Position numbers and translations under genes: made by a program
Shown here: positions 31,700 through 46,150 of the stretch, piece after piece
Layout of the letters: every line of letters starts with the position of its first letter
Position numbering within the stretch: position 1 is the first letter of the stretch
Assembly: GCA_003344405.1 (NCBI GenBank)
Contig: NOWV01000031.1
Coordinates: 310,001 to 374,000 of the forward strand
Direction: 5' to 3'
Source of the DNA: Trichoplax sp. H2
Lineage: Eukaryota; Placozoa; Uniplacotomia; Trichoplacea
DNA length: 64,000 nucleotides
Notes under the pieces: model-generated
The model's database searches: none
What the model was told of the DNA's origin: nothing
Seen by the model: only the letters and a program-made list of their open reading frames with translations

Positions 31700-34600
31700 A
31701 ACATTGGCCGCCTTATGACATATGTAAGATTATAAAGGTGATCTTCGTGTGAACGTGCCATCATTTAGTATTTGCCTAATAAAGCAAGTAGGACTGAATT
31801 ATCGTGTGTGTTACTGGATATAACCATTTCATCAGTAGATGCATAGTAAAATTGGACACTATGGATGGGGGCATAGGCAGTCTACGTAAAAAGTTGAAAA
31901 TAATTCTTAACGCTAATCTATATCGATTTGTGGCTATACGTAGGCATGATTTAGAAAATTTTCAAAAATAGCATTCAATGGACATTACTAGCCAAAGAGA
32001 ACTTGTCTAATGTTTGTAAACTCTAATCAATACTAATTTAGAGCTACCTGCTTGTGGAATTCAGGAACTATTCAAAGGCACGTATTGGCCGTTACCAAGA
32101 GAAGATGTCAAACATTTTTTAAACGCGAATCGATTCTGACTTGCAGCGACATGGGTGTTGGGTTTAGAAGCTTTACAGAGGTATACGCCATTATGGAATG
32201 AATGTTACCCGCGTAGGAGAACATATCCAATTTTTCTAAATGGTTCGAAATATTGGACATTACTTATGTGTAACATAGCCATGCTTGGAATTAAATGCTA
32301 CGAGATGGCTAGGAATATAGCAAGTCTATAGTATTTCTATACGATCCAAATACCAATCCAATATTTTGGCTGTGATATTCATATTAAATTCAAAATGTCA
32401 ACAAAAAAGATCAAATTCTAAATTACCGTTATAGTTTAAGATAGTAAACGTGATAAGGTAATTGATTTAGAAATAGACAGTTGTAATAATTGAGGTAAAA
32501 TTGCAATATTCAACCGATAATGGATTTCCATTAACGACTGTGTCGATTTAGGTTAAGTACTCTGCAAAATACCTGTAATAATCAAAATGACGGTTGTCAC
32601 ACTTTTATGCAATCTGTTAGGCATTAAGTGGATTTAAGCAGGCACATAATATATTAATTAACACATATATATGCTCTAGAAGAATCAATATAATTACATG
32701 TGTATAGAAAAAGACTATATTACGGTATAGGAAATTATGAACAGATTGTACAGGTGGAGTTTGGCACAAGTAGATAAGGAAGCGCATTTGTACTTAAAAA
32801 GGTAGGAGAGTAATTTAAGCTGGAGTGGAACGACAGTTGAATAAAGATAGCTTTGTAATATATTACCTAGTAAACTTCTAGACTGACTCATTTACTGTTG
32901 ACTAAGGTCCTTCGCGAAGGTAGTAAAAGTTGTGACACTTGGTAGCAGATTTACAATACGGTAGAAGGGTTTTACAGGTAATCATAGACGAAGAATTTAT
33001 TATAACTAACGAAATTGATGACAATTACATAGGCCAATCAATACAATGCTGGTCCTTTAATGATCAGTAACAGTAAAATGCCAGCGCACAGAAATATAAA
33101 GTAATTTTATAGTAGCATCTAGCTGGAATGAATATCCGTCCATCTCTAGTTCATTAAAATTTCGCTTTTTGCAATACACATAAACAAGCCCTTAGGAACA
33201 CTAGGTACTCTAGCAAGAGTATAATTTTATCTGCTCTTTATTCCAGATAATATCTCTGGTTTGACACAATGACGTGATAAACTTAGGGGGAAAAAGTTAA
33301 AGAACAGGGTTAAAATGCACTGACAGATATACTCTTAGTTGGTATTTGTAGGTTATATGGTGTGAGCATCCACAACTTATAACCAAGTTTAATATCATGC
33401 ATACTATATGCACTCTTAACGACTACACTCACGTGTGTTGCCTTCTCACTATTCATTAAATCGGCGTATTGATATCCAATTATGCTCTTGGGTAGGAATA
33501 AATAAACTTACTTCTAGTATGCCACAAAAGATTTTCGATACGTTTAAAATATTGAACTCAGCCATCAGTGGATTTTTACTTTATGACTGCAGTACAGTCA
33601 TGAGCTGATTTTTGCAATATTTATTCGAGGGCATAGATACATTTCATTATAAAATATCACGAGAACTAGGATATAGTTGTATAATTACGCTTTATTGAGG
33701 CAATAGCAACGAATAGCTCTGCTCATTGTGCTGCATACGAGTACGAAGCATATTTAAAAAAGTTAATCATAAAACAAAATAGTAAAATATATCATAGTAT
33801 AAGAGTATTATACCGTATTATTGACATATCTGAACTACTTTAATCAAGAAAAGACGCTAGATAAGGTAATTTAGATGCTATGGTATTGAAGAGGAAGTTT
33901 AATGAGAGTAGATTTCAAAAACTTGTTGAATAAAGATATAGGATTGAAAGAATTATAGAAAAATCGTCGTTGTAAATTTAGGCTATATAACGTGCATGCT
34001 TTTGCAAACCATACCCGATTTATAACAATGCAAGTTCAGACGTAAAATATTTGCAGATCAGACTTTATCAATGAAAAATTATTCAACGCTTTATTTCTAT
34101 CACTGTATTATGTTTGAAATGTCTAATGGCATATTACGAAATATGACATTGAAATGACGGGATATATCATATGTTCAATAATTCGTCGGCCTTGGGGACC
34201 TTAAATGAACTGAGAGTAATTGCTGCTTTGTACGAGTATTAATCGCTTATAATACTATTACCACATTATACTCTGCACAGAAGCTGCTTTATTGATCATA
34301 ATAATACGACTACTTACTACAACGCACGAATTAACCTATACTGCTCGCTATTCAACGCGTCTTGTCGATTCCTTTTCGTAAATCTTTACGCTACGAGAAC
34401 TTACTTTACTTGATAATCTGCCATAAGAATGCAGGACTATATGTATTTCCTTAAACTGTAGTAGGTAAAAACACTGACAGTATTCCGGTTCGCTTCCATT
34501 AAACTACAGCAGGACCGAAGCAATGAATCGTAACTTTAAAACATTGCATGAATAAATGAAATAATTTATTTTGTTTCAATAAGTAAAGGTTTCATTATCT

Positions 34601-35304
34601 TTATAGTATGCAATAATTAGAACCAATTTAAAGTTGAAAAACGAGTGCCGTAAACGTGTTCAAGACTGTCAAGGCTTAGAAATTTTTCATACAGAGTTTA
34701 GTTAAATTTTTTCATACCAAATCACATCGCTATTGCAAACTAAATGGCTTCATACTATACGAATATTACTTTCAAAGCTAGAATAGCGGCAAATTTCTTA
34801 TAATATAGTATAGCACATTCTGTTCTAGAATATTGACATATCGTAGCACTATCACGTTGTGTAACAGAATACTACCATTTACTAAGACGATTTAACGCCA
34901 CATAAGTTAATATAATGTTTAAGTGAGCCAAATAGAAGTATTCTCAATTCCATTTAAACATTGTATCTTTCAATTCAGTAATGCATGACGTTATCATTAT
35001 GAGTATAATATGCAGGCGACTTTCTGATATCGACGTCGTTCTCTTAATAAAACAAAAATTCTTAAAACGTATTATACATCACTAGTAATTACTATGAAAG
35101 CAATTTATTTCGCTATGAGAAGCAAGTTACAGCGGAGCTGTAAGATTTTCCTATAACTTTGACGATCTTAGAATCATCTATTCATAGTCTAAAGTCTCTC
35201 GGTGATAGAACAACAGATAACTATAATAAAATTAGACAATAGAAATTTCATCATGAGTTAATTATTAAGCAGATTATAAAAATCTACAATAAAGCATTAC
35301 TAAC
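31700..35304. other. No gene recognised; probably holds the last USP22 exon
   Basis: AT-rich, no long open frames and no convincing repeats. The USP22-type gene ends here on the minus strand, but its short last coding exon could not be placed with confidence. Confidence 0.4.
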
Positions 35305-38300
35305 CCTTCGCTCGATAATACATCTTTTGTTGTAGCTTTCCGTATCTTTGCGTCATCACATTCAAACCACTAAAAGATAGACAATAATTTATTGATTCAT
35401 AAAATGCCATTTTAGATATACCGTATTTCAAAGAATCAAAAGTCTACATACCTGATTATACGGTTGTCGAACGTAACACGTGTAATGTCCGCTATCTAAA
35501 GTGCCACTATGATTTATGACAGCAAACAAGCAATACCGAACACTAGAAGAAAGAGATAATTATTTAATTCTACCCCTAAACCTATGTACAGCTACGAGCT
35601 TGCTAACCTTGAGGAACACGATTTTGCATTCTGGTTGTCTGCGTGACCAGATTCTCCGTTGTTAATTCTAAAATAGATCATACTAATCTTAAGAAAGGTA
35701 TATACCACTTTATCAGTTTAAACTGTTTAAGTAATCAGCATACCTTAATTTAGAAACATAGGGCTTCATATCTAAGATATCTGAGAAGGCAACATAGGTT
35801 GTAATTTTTCTACCAAATTTCTTAGAGTGTTCAAATCGCTACAATTTGGAATCAAGGCCATAAAATTATGAGCTCATTCAACAAAGTAGGATATTTATCC
35901 GCTTACAACAAAAGTGTACCTTTAAATGAAGACACAAAACTACTGGCAACTTCTTCATGGTGAGTTGTTTGGTAAATTCCTTGATATCAATTCATTAATG
36001 ACTATATCTCAGTACTTCAATGTAGAATTACCAAACCTTACAAGTATTTATTTACAGAATATTCATGGCATCGATGACATTTCAATTTAGCATGATCTAG
36101 CGTTTCGGCATGAGTGAACCTGTACATTTCATAGCAAGTTAAAATAAGGTGTGAAAAATCTCTGATGCATCGCAGCATTACCGATCCTGCAAAATCCAAA
36201 GGTAGTCTTACCTGTCAAGGCAGTTTAACAAAGTTACAGATGAGTTCGCACCAGTTTCATAGACAGTCGAAGCTATAGAACAAAAATGAAACAAGAAGAT
36301 CGTCAACAATAAATTAAAATTGTGAATTAGACAAGTAATCAGAAATTGTACATTTACAGATACGACTGTTTGCTATTTTTTTCCACTTCTTCGATTACTA
36401 TTCAACCATAAGAGGCAATTTAATCAAAATCTTTTAATCTAATGTAAAATATACTACAGCTTTAGTGTACAATATAAGACATATCGTACCAGATGAAAGA
36501 TCGCAACGTTCATTCTCCAGAGACCCAATATCCATGGAAATATCAAAGAAGGGATCTATAGTTGTAGACGTATTTCTGTACATAAATAAATACAGCAGTT
36601 AGATAATCAGCTAGAATTTATTACAAAGAAGACCATATCCAATGCAAGAAAAAATTAAAAAGTAACAAGATATCCTGCAATTACCCGCATTTTTGGCATG
36701 TAACATCGGATTGCATATTACCAGCAAATATTTGATGAACAATACATCGACAGTTATTATCTATTATTTCGTTAAATGACGAACTCAATTCTCCTACAAA
36801 TAAAACAAATTAACATTAATGTGAGAATAATGTTATTTGACTTTTCTAGTGATTTAGTCAATGATTGTATACTTTTAAAGTGTCCATGGAGAGCATTTAG
36901 AATAGCAATTAAGAATTCATGAGCGTCTTGTTGTACATATCCAGCCATGTGACGCGCATTTGTCCAGATTAGATATAATAATTTGTTCGGAATATGAGGC
37001 AACGATCCAACAGAATAAAACTAAATAATCGGATAATGATAGATTTCATTAGTCCATCAGTAAACATTAGCTTTGAAATCTTTAGCTCATCTAATTACAT
37101 AGAATTGATTACCTTTTGAAAAATACTGGCTAATTCACAGGCAATGCAAGTATTATTGTTATCATGGCTACATTGGTGTTTATCGGATAAAAAATAATCT
37201 CGCAAGATAGGTGTATGAACTAATGCTTGAACTATACTATTCATAAAGCACGTATTGCCTAAATTAGCTAATCCTTTAAGTCCTAAGAAAATAAAAACAG
37301 CATTGAAATTAGAAGGTAAGTCCATTCTCTAATGTCGTGTTTGCATTTGCTGAGGCGTCTCTAACACCGTTATTAACAATACAAAATCAAGATGGCATCA
37401 TATCCGGTACAACAGCATCTTAAGCATAACACACTTATCTTTATTGCAAATATCGATAAATTAGAGGTACTGCCCAAACTTAATGTTTACCTATTTTAGA
37501 TTTCAATGATAGCTTGTATCGGGTATTATTACGGGAGAGTAACTGCACTTCTTTTGCAGATGGTCTCCAGTAGTTGTATTTGTAGACTTGCTTGAGGTGG
37601 CCTACAAAGTATATCATTATTATTGACGATATGAATATCACTGATGCTGAGGTTCATTTTATAGCTATACCTTTGCAGCTTGGCAATTGCATCCTCTGAC
37701 AGTGAATATTTTCAACATCAGGATCGTAAATATGTTTACCGCATTCAGTGCAGAATAGTGTACCACGTAGTGTATCAATGGCTAATTTAAAAATTTATAA
37801 TAACAAGTAAGCAAAGACGAACATAAATTTAATATGCAGCAACAATGTCAATTTAAGCTGCATAGATTTTCTACGCGATATTAATAAATTACACATTAAA
37901 ATGCTATGCGTATAATCCTTAACAATTGAGCTAATTTTAAAGATACAGAATTACTTGTATTTGGTGAAAGATTATGAAAAAATAATTAACTCGTACGATT
38001 ACAGTATCGCTCGTGATGTAACATTACATTCATTTATTGCAAATAAACAAACCTAATTGATGCTTTGCGACTTTTGCATGATGCTGAATATGACTATGAT
38101 CATAGCAACCGACGAATACACATTGGACACAAGCGTATAACCTCTTTTGGTATTTTTTGCAAATATGGCATTGTGATAGAATGACCTTGATGTAATAGAA
38201 ATGATTACGTTATTTACGTGTTTCAAGTTATTATTAATTAATAGACAAATAGATAATTGTATCCGATCACACTTTTCAAAGATAAAAATGTGATGTAATA

Positions 38301-40563
38301 GGGATACCATATAATGCAGCATTACTATTAAATTCAAAGACATATTAAATCAAAACCCCAAAATTAACAATCCATAGTATAGTATTAGGGGCATTGAATC
38401 ACGAGTAAGATTGATATGACTTAATCAATGTTGTCCATTATCCACAGATATAATTATCTTACAAACAAATAGGTATGCACTAGTAATTGTTTAACGATTT
38501 GGTTGATAATCGATAATGGAATGATTCTTTACGTACTTATGCGTTTTTATTAATAATTAGGTTACGTTCGTAACTTTAAATCGTAACAATTTGCATGGCA
38601 TACTGTATGCATTAAATCACTTTTCATCGGCGAATGTATAAAACAAGGTAAAAGTAATGATCTAGAATCCCTAATAACGTAAACAAGTCTTAGTATGCTC
38701 GTATAAATAACAATTAAACTACTATACTGTAACTTTGTCTGTAAGTAGAATACGTAGAAATAGAACAAACTTTGATAAGCTAAATATCCTAGATAGTATT
38801 GCAAATAGTCTTTAAAGTACCAAGTTGTATAGCACTATCAAAAGCAATAAATGGTGATATTCCGGTTGGTGAAAACTGTCTCATTATGAAATGTTATCCA
38901 AGTATGCTAGAAAACATCGAAAAATATATAAAGTAGCTTTGATACACGCATTTCTCCAACTTTAATGAAAGCTATCATGATAGTCGTTGCAGTTATTAGA
39001 TTGCTAACTGCACTATTCATGAAATTTTGCTTTTAAATGCAGGTATTATAAGCTATCTTACTACCAAACATTTTCTGATATCAATTTAAGGCATACAGCA
39101 TGAATCACTATGATTGGCGTTTTCTTAATCATTATTTGATATTAACATCTTTCCGATCGCAAGAGTCGGTCGCACTACAAAAGCTATAACTAGTGGATAA
39201 TAAGTCTGTCAATAAAACTGAAAATAAGTATTGTACTATATACGAGTATGGCAACTGGGGAACAATAATATCTTTATTGCGATTCCCAATATGACAACTT
39301 TACCCGATGGATACCTATAATTAATTCGCCTACAGGACTTTGTAGCAATAAGGACTATACGCACAGTTTCAATCAATCTAATAACAATGCTAGCCATTTC
39401 ATAAAGTGATGATAAACTACAGTATGTTAAAGCTATCACTTTATCCACTTGAACTCCAATTAATTCGCCTTCGCATAACATCAAAATTGTTCTATCCTAG
39501 TAGAACCTTCAAAATTTTCAAAATATCCTATGACCAAGCATGTTGGCAAGCCAACCATAGAATACGTTTTTATTTTCTGTAGTACAGTAAAACGAATTGA
39601 TTGATTGATGCGATAACGTCTAGTGCTATTTCCAGTGCAAGATATTTTTAATTGCTATTGAATGGATTGAAGGATGCAACCATGATCAAGATTACGTAAA
39701 ACGTTTAAATCATAATACGGTATCCCTATTATTGTCATTGAGCTTTAAGTCATGGAAAGGCTAAATGTTGAACGTTTCCGTAAAATATTGATTACTGTTT
39801 CTACTTAGAATCAATAGAAAGATGCATTGTACATCAAATACGGAGATGATTTCAAACTTGTGAAACCGGTCGATTACCTTGCAGCGTATCGTAGTGTAGT
39901 CGGTTAGATATACGACTTGGTTGGAATTGTGCGAAATACGCTACGATCCTGATGAAATGAGCAATATAGTATATTGTAATAAAGATAACACAGCTAAATC
40001 AATTGACATCTGAAATTGAAAATATGTACAGTAGGTGTAGATGGGCGCTATAAGTTTTCATCCAGTTGCTCTCAACTGTCCTAATGAAAACGAAAGACTG
40101 CAGAAAGAAACTACGCTATGATCATGATGTCATAGGCAATCCAGTCATTGTAAGAAAGATAACGCAACTTGGATAGATCCACTCTTAAAATTTAGTCATG
40201 TCTACAGCAGGTGTAGACGAACAAGATGAGTTTATATCGAGTGTTATGGTAGAAAAACAGCTGAACATTGGCGATCATGTCAGCGTCAAATAGATGATGT
40301 CTTGTCTGCAATATTTGCCTACGCATCCCCCAATAGTATCAAATGTTTCATACCACCGAATGTATTGTAATCGTTGGATCGTTCTCATTCTGTAAAATTG
40401 ATTAGAATACCTATTACAAGTCACAACAGAGCATCAATGTTACCTTTAAATCATTATTAGGTGGAAGTTGGCTTGTAGGAGTAATAATTTGCGAGCTTAT
40501 AAAACGAATTTGTTCCAAGAGTTGATTATTCTTCAACGTTGCAACATGAGCGCAGGTAGCCAT
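35305..40563 (-). CDS. USP22: USP22-type ubiquitin hydrolase (SAGA deubiquitinase; 15 exons, last exon not located)
   Basis: USP22/27X/51 relatives remove ubiquitin from histone H2B within the SAGA coactivator. Exons in transcript order: 40563-40444, 38185-38053, 37781-37671, 37601-37491, 37282-37113, 37020-36873, 36793-36685, 36575-36490, 36272-36212, 36119-36056, 35979-35920, 35838-35744, 35667-35608, 35542-35452 and 35369-35305 (1484 nt, about 494 codons, all phases close). The ZnF-UBP domain begins CAHV in exon 1 and continues [20 protein letters not shown] and [10 protein letters not shown]. The USP core has the Cys box [12 protein letters not shown] (Cys about 170), [19 protein letters not shown], the zinc CxxC pairs, the His box LDSGHYTCY (His about 462) and WFECDDAK (Asp about 478). 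All catalytic residues are present. The conserved tail after SSEG lies in an exon I could not place. Confidence 0.93.
38186..40443 (-). other. USP22 intron 1
   Basis: The 2.26-kb intron joins exon 1 (CAHV...NNDLK) to the CHIC exon. The joined spacing from the first Cys-His to the next Cys pair matches the family. Open frames inside (38562-38804, 39236-39484) look like chance. Confidence 0.7.
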
Positions 40564-40754
40564 GGTGAAGGACGGACGAGTCAACCTCCGGTCTCAACTG
40601 GCTCCACTTTAATATGCTACAGCCACAACAACAACAACAAGACCAGGTAACAGTTTCAGCCTATGTAGTCTACTGTATTATGCACGAGAGATTGTTGGTT
40701 GTTTTTCTATCAAGATGGCTCTTGCAGAGTCAGTGTGGCGCGAGCGAGTACAGA

Positions 40755-40812
40755 GAGCGCGGTAATAACCGTACCGTACCGTACCGTGCCGTACTAGTAC
40801 CGGTCGGTGCCA
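40755..40812. repeat. Short CCGTA-type repeat upstream of the USP22 start
   Basis: Run of CGTAC/CCGTA pentamers (ACCGTACCGTACCGTGCCGTA) ending in GTACCGGTCGG. A locally GC-rich patch about 200-250 bp upstream of the USP22 ATG on the opposite strand, so possibly in its promoter or 5' leader. Confidence 0.6.
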
Positions 40813-40999
40813 AGGCACTCATTCATAAACCCTAAGTGAGAAGTCCTTTTAATGATCCACTGATGCAGCGCTCGAACAGTACATCAGTTTGTAGAGAAAA
40901 GTATGAGAACGTGATGATGAAAGAAAGACTACGGGGGAAAGTTGCTCAACCAGGACATGTATACCTCTGGTAGCAAAAGGCCAAGGAAAATGGATGTTC

Positions 41000-41745
41000 A
41001 TTATTTTAAGGGAAATGAATGCAGCTTATTCATTTTTAATTTTTTAAAGGTGAAATAAAATGGACCTTCATTATTTTGAGGGGAAATTACTGTGGTTCAT
41101 CAATTTTAGGAATTTTTTAAAAGTCAAAGTAAATGCACCAAGTTGTCATTATGCTGAGGAGAAATTAATGTAGCTCATTTAATTCTGAACTGCTTAAAGG
41201 TTAAAGAAATTGCTCTCTCATATTCTTTTGAAGGGAAATTAATTTAGTTCATTAATTTTAGGAATTTTTTAAAAGTCAAAGTAAATGCACCTACAATGTT
41301 GTCATTATGCAGAGGAGAAATTAATGTAGCTCATTTATTTCTGAATTTTTTAAAGATTAAAGAAATTGCTGTCTCATATTCTTTTGAAGGGAAATTAATT
41401 TAGTTCATTAATTTTAGGAATTTTTTAAAAGTCAAAGTAAATACACCTACAATGTTGTCATTATGCAGAGGAGAAATTAATGTAGCTTATTTATTTCTGA
41501 ATTTTTTAAAGGTTAAAGGAATTGCTCTCTCATATTCTATTGAAGGGAAATTAATTTAGTGCATTAATTTTAGGAATTTTTAAAAGTCAAAGTAAATGCA
41601 CCTTGTGTGCTGTCATTATGCTGAGGAGAAATTAATGTGGTTCATTTAATTCTGAATTTTTTAAAGGCTAAAGAAATTGCTCTTTCATATTCTTTTAAAG
41701 GGAAATTAATGTAGTTCATTCGTTTTAAATTTTTATCTCCTCATT
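41000..41745. repeat. About 155-bp dimeric tandem repeat
   Basis: The box AATTTTAGGAATTTTTTAAAA recurs at about 41102, 41252, 41409 and 41561, a period of about 155 bp. Each period contains two related halves of about 77 bp: AGGAGAAATTAATGTAGCTC and GAAGGGAAATTAATTTAGTT, both followed by TTTTTTAAA and AAAGTAAATGC- or AAAGAAATTGC-like boxes. This is a higher-order (dimer) organisation. Confidence 0.85.
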
Positions 41746-42830
41746 CTTAAGGCATTGATGAATGAATATACCTGGACTGTAAATAGATTATTTCTACTAT
41801 AGGCTAGTGTATCGTCAGTCTATTGCAAAACGTTGAAATGTAATAAAGTGTTCAAGAAAATGTACCTTCATTAGGGCTTGGATTGATGAGTACTGTATCT
41901 TGCTAAACGTCCAAATTGAAAAGAATTCAAGAAAATACACCTTCATTGATTAAGGCATTGATTGAAGATTATAGTCATTAGAAAAGGTTAAAATCTGAAC
42001 TATACGAGAAAATGCTTCTTCACATGAAGGCATTGATAGAAGGATGAGTCTAATGCAAAATGTTGGCATCTAAAATCTAAAGTATACTAGAAAATGCACC
42101 TTCATGAAGGCATTGATTGATTGATGAGTAGAATGCAAAATGTTGAAATCTAGCGTACGCGTTTGTCGATTTCAAGTCCATACACCTTCATTCCTTCATT
42201 CATTAATTGAACCATTGATTGATAGGTACAGTAGAGTGCGTCAAGTTGGAATCTAAAGTATTCTTTTAAAATACACCTTCATGAAGGTATTAATTGATGG
42301 GTACTAGTATCATAGAATATTGAAATCAAATGCACAGTATTAAAGTAAATACCATACACTTTCATGATGGTATTGATTCATGAGTATAAAGTAAACAGTA
42401 AAAATCTAAAATATGAAAAGTCAAGTAAATATAACGGAACATGAAGGCATGATTAGCGGGTTGAATCATGAGCTACTGTACTTAAAATAAAAATCTTTTT
42501 TTGAATAGTCCGTGATAGAGTGCAAAAAATTGAAATCGAATGTATTAAAGTAAATACACTTTCATTAAGACTTTAATTCTGTCACTGTGCACAAGTTCCT
42601 CCATCAGGGTGTTGATATTGACTCTAGAACGCAAAATGTAGAGTATGAAGGAAAATAGACCTTCATTAATTTTGCAGGATGAGTATCATGTCAGAGTTTC
42701 CCAATCAGAACAGTTACAAATGTTGACTCAGAAATGCACAGTCGAAAGTATTCGAGAAAATGCACTGTCATTAAGGCATTGACGACTGCAACAGTTCTTG
42801 AATCAGGAAATATGACGCATATAGTGTACA
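41746..42830. repeat. Degenerate tandem repeats, about 65-100 bp
   Basis: The boxes CACCTTCAT, AAGGCATTGATTGA, GATGAGTA and AAAATGTTGAAATCTAAA recur irregularly, for example near 41870, 41940, 42015, 42100, 42185, 42270, 42360 and 42560. It is an old, diverged array directly after the 155-bp repeat. Confidence 0.65.
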
Positions 42831-44070
42831 AGTAGTACTGTATAGGAGAATGCCTGCAAGATGTTTTCATCTATCTAAACAGTCCAAGTTATCAAAATCA
42901 CAGCTGTTTTTCAAAAGTAAACGAAATTATGCAGCCCAATTTTCGGATCTTGAGCAGGTATAGTTGTGATTAAAGTTCATTAACTTCAACGATTTCTATA
43001 TATATGAAATTGTAACCTACATTCGCTTCCTCGTCTTAAATTATCATGATAACTATCTGTGTTAAGTATATTTATGAGATGTATGTATATTGGTAATATA
43101 TAGCAATACTCAATCTATTTGACGTCGTATCGTAGAATAGAACCTTCCTGAACCCTTAGTATTTTCATTCATGAAAATCTATATTGATGTTCAAGTTCAT
43201 GCCCTGGCTCCGCGAAATCATAACACCTGATGAAGGTGAATAAAAACACCTGGTATGAGTATGTGACAGCGGAGCTTTACTTCACTTGAGCAAAAGTAGG
43301 TAATTGTATGGAGTCATCGAGTATAGCTAGAGAGATTTTACTTTTTAGGGATTCCTATTTAATAACAAAAGAACTAATCGGAAATTTAGCGTCAATAATT
43401 AATTAATATATAATTATTAATGAATTCTGAAAATGGAGCGAGAGAGAGAGATACTAAATTCATATATATCGATTAGTACACCCCTCGCTGATTTAGATAT
43501 GTACCGGTATATGCGCATAGAATTAGAATTACTGTAATCATGCAAATTGCTCCTTAATTTAAACAAGCTAATTATTTAAATAAATAATATGCGTATTAAT
43601 TCTATCTGATTCTGTCTCATTCACTAGACTTCGCTTCTTGATTACTATACTATTAGCCATTTCTTATGTGCTACTGAAAATTCCGTCGATAAATTGTTGA
43701 TAGAATTGACCACAGGTCTAGTGATAGTAAATGGATCGAGTGTACGTAGCAGGACAACGGAAACCGGGAGATCTATTCCTTAAACATATTAGACAATTCC
43801 GCTGTAGTAAAATGATTAATGTGTATATGCAAGTATATACAGTATTGCACGCTAATGGAAGAAAATTGCAGATTGCAGGGTAGCGCTCAGCCAGACTCTG
43901 CCCGATACTCAACGTACTGCAGCTCGCATCGTGTATGCTGTATATTGCATATAGTCACTAAGTAGCTCAAGTCGGACAGCGTAGGGTATATTAATTAATC
44001 ACTGCAGTCAAGACATGCAGTAATAAGATGCAACATTGTATGGTATTAATTTCACTTTTCTAATACCTTA
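42831..44070. other. Intergenic, nothing recognised
   Basis: AT-rich with no supportable frames, RNA genes or repeats. The minus-strand open frame 43718-43912 lacks any family feature. Confidence 0.4.
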
Positions 44071-44081
44071 TTATTGAAGTA

Positions 44082-46150
44082 TTGCATCCAATTTTGATTC
44101 GAATTCATGATTTCATTTTCTCCCAAAGTACGTCTCGCAGCCTTGGCTTGCTGAAAATTAGCATCATCGTACTAAGACGATTATATAAGAATAGTAGGAC
44201 TAAGTCGAAAAGAAATCTACGTGGAAAGGTAGTCTGGATTACTGGTGCCAGTTCCGGCATCGGTGAAGGTAAAAAGTATTTTCGATCATATAGCACCATG
44301 ACTATTATATCGGACTTACTAGAAGAATAAGTTTAATCTAGTTTCGTAAAAGACAGTATTTATCCTTATGATATAATATGCCATGCAGAAGCAGCCTTAA
44401 TGTTATGCTTGTGTCCATTTCTCGTTTGCAATAAAAATTGGTTGTTCCCTACGTGTAATCATGTAATATTGATATACCTACGTACATAGTTATCTGGCGA
44501 TGACAATTTCTTTATATACATGACGAAGCACATATGTGTAAATGTATTGTGAAATTAAAATTCTTCATCTTGATACAGAATGTGCCAAAGAATAATATGC
44601 CAATGGAGCCAAAGTTATCATGAGCAGCAGGAATTATCAGGCTCTACTTAAAATCAGAGATAAAATGGTCGCTGGCAAAGATATCGATACAGAATTAATA
44701 CCTCAAATTCTTCCAATAGACCTTCTGAAATCTGAGCAGCTAGAGAAGGTTGCTGATAAGGCTTGGTCTGTGTATGGTGCTATAGATATCCTTATTAATA
44801 ATGCAGGAGTAAGCAGCCGCGGTTCGATAACTGATTCAAAGATGGATGTATACCGATGATTGATGGAAGTAAATTTCTTCGCTCCTATAGCTCTAACTAA
44901 AGGTATGCAAATATCTATGTGTGGTAATGCATGTACATATACACAATTACTTTGATAGCGGGTATACACTATCGAAGACTGTGAGTTGTATTTACAGGCA
45001 CATTATAAGTATGGTAGTACTTCCATATACTTGTGAGATATTTTACAGTTAAGCAACTGTAGACAAGAACTACTCAGTGATTGAGTGAGTTCTACGACAG
45101 TAGAATCAGACAAATCTGTGATAGGCATTATAAATAGGAAGGTTGCAATCCTATGACAATGTATCAGACCTGACATTGCATTGGGTATTTACTACTAATT
45201 CTTGTAAATGATATACAACCCTGCTCATACATCACAACACTACTACATAAAGAAGTACAACAGACATTTTCCAACTGTTTGTGTCTAGTTTCATGGTATA
45301 TTTCAATTTAATTGCATTATAGGACTATAATTCTCCAGTAATTTATTGTTATTTATTTTTCGCAGCTCTATTACCAAAGATGATCCAGCGCAAATAAGGC
45401 CAAATATTTTTAGACCAGTGTTAGGGAAAATGGCTGTTCCATATCGATCAACATGTAAGTTGATTAGAATTGAGAAAATCAACATTATGTTGGCTATAGT
45501 CATTCTACGCTGTTTAATCTTGTCCAATAGCGAGTCATAACAATTTGCTAGTAGTATCATATTCTATATCCGTATAGTGGAGTATACTCATTCGGGTAAT
45601 ATACATATTATTTCATGAAATGATGGCATTACCACAGATGCTGCATCAAAGCATGCTTGTTAGGCATTTTGTGATAGTTTGCGCGCTGAAGTTGCTCAAG
45701 ACAACATCAAAGTATTTATTATAAGCCCTAGATACGTACGTACGAACTTATCTTTGAATGCATTGGCGGTTGATGGATCTAAAAATGGAGGTACTTCTTG
45801 TTTACAAATCAGTCTTAGCATAATGATGAGTGATTTTACCCTTATCATAAGAAGTAAAATTGTAAACTGTTCTCTCATTCTGCAATTGTATTTGTTCTCC
45901 AACTGCCATATTAACATTAACAAAATTCGATATCCACCGCTTGGTTAGTTATGGATAAAGATACCGACGAGGGAATGGCACCGGAGAAATTCGCCGCTGC
46001 AATGACTGAATATGCTATCAACGAGGAAAAAGATGTAGTAATATGTTCGTTAATTCCGAGACTAGGAATATTTTCGAAATAAATGTATTCCTAATTTACA
46101 TTTTTGGGTAATGCGCAATCGGGCTCGTAGCAGAGCTCCCAATAAGTAAT
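44082..46150 (+). pseudogene. DHRS7B: DHRS7B pseudogene (tandem copy of 49209-51370)
   Basis: All five exons of the neighbouring intact gene are recognisable in order with introns, but the copy is dead. The start ATG reads TTG at 44082. In-frame stops occur at 44593-44595 (TAA, after CAKE), 44857-44859 (TGA, after MDVYR) and 45661-45663 (TAG, after KHAC). In exon 3 the serine-bearing strand has decayed (FRPVLGKM in place of the VSSVQGKM motif). The last exon stops early at 46080-46082 after an indel. Rossmann motif [12 protein letters not shown] and YAASK (codon split by the intron) are still readable. Introns show it arose by DNA-level duplication, not retroposition. Confidence 0.93.
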
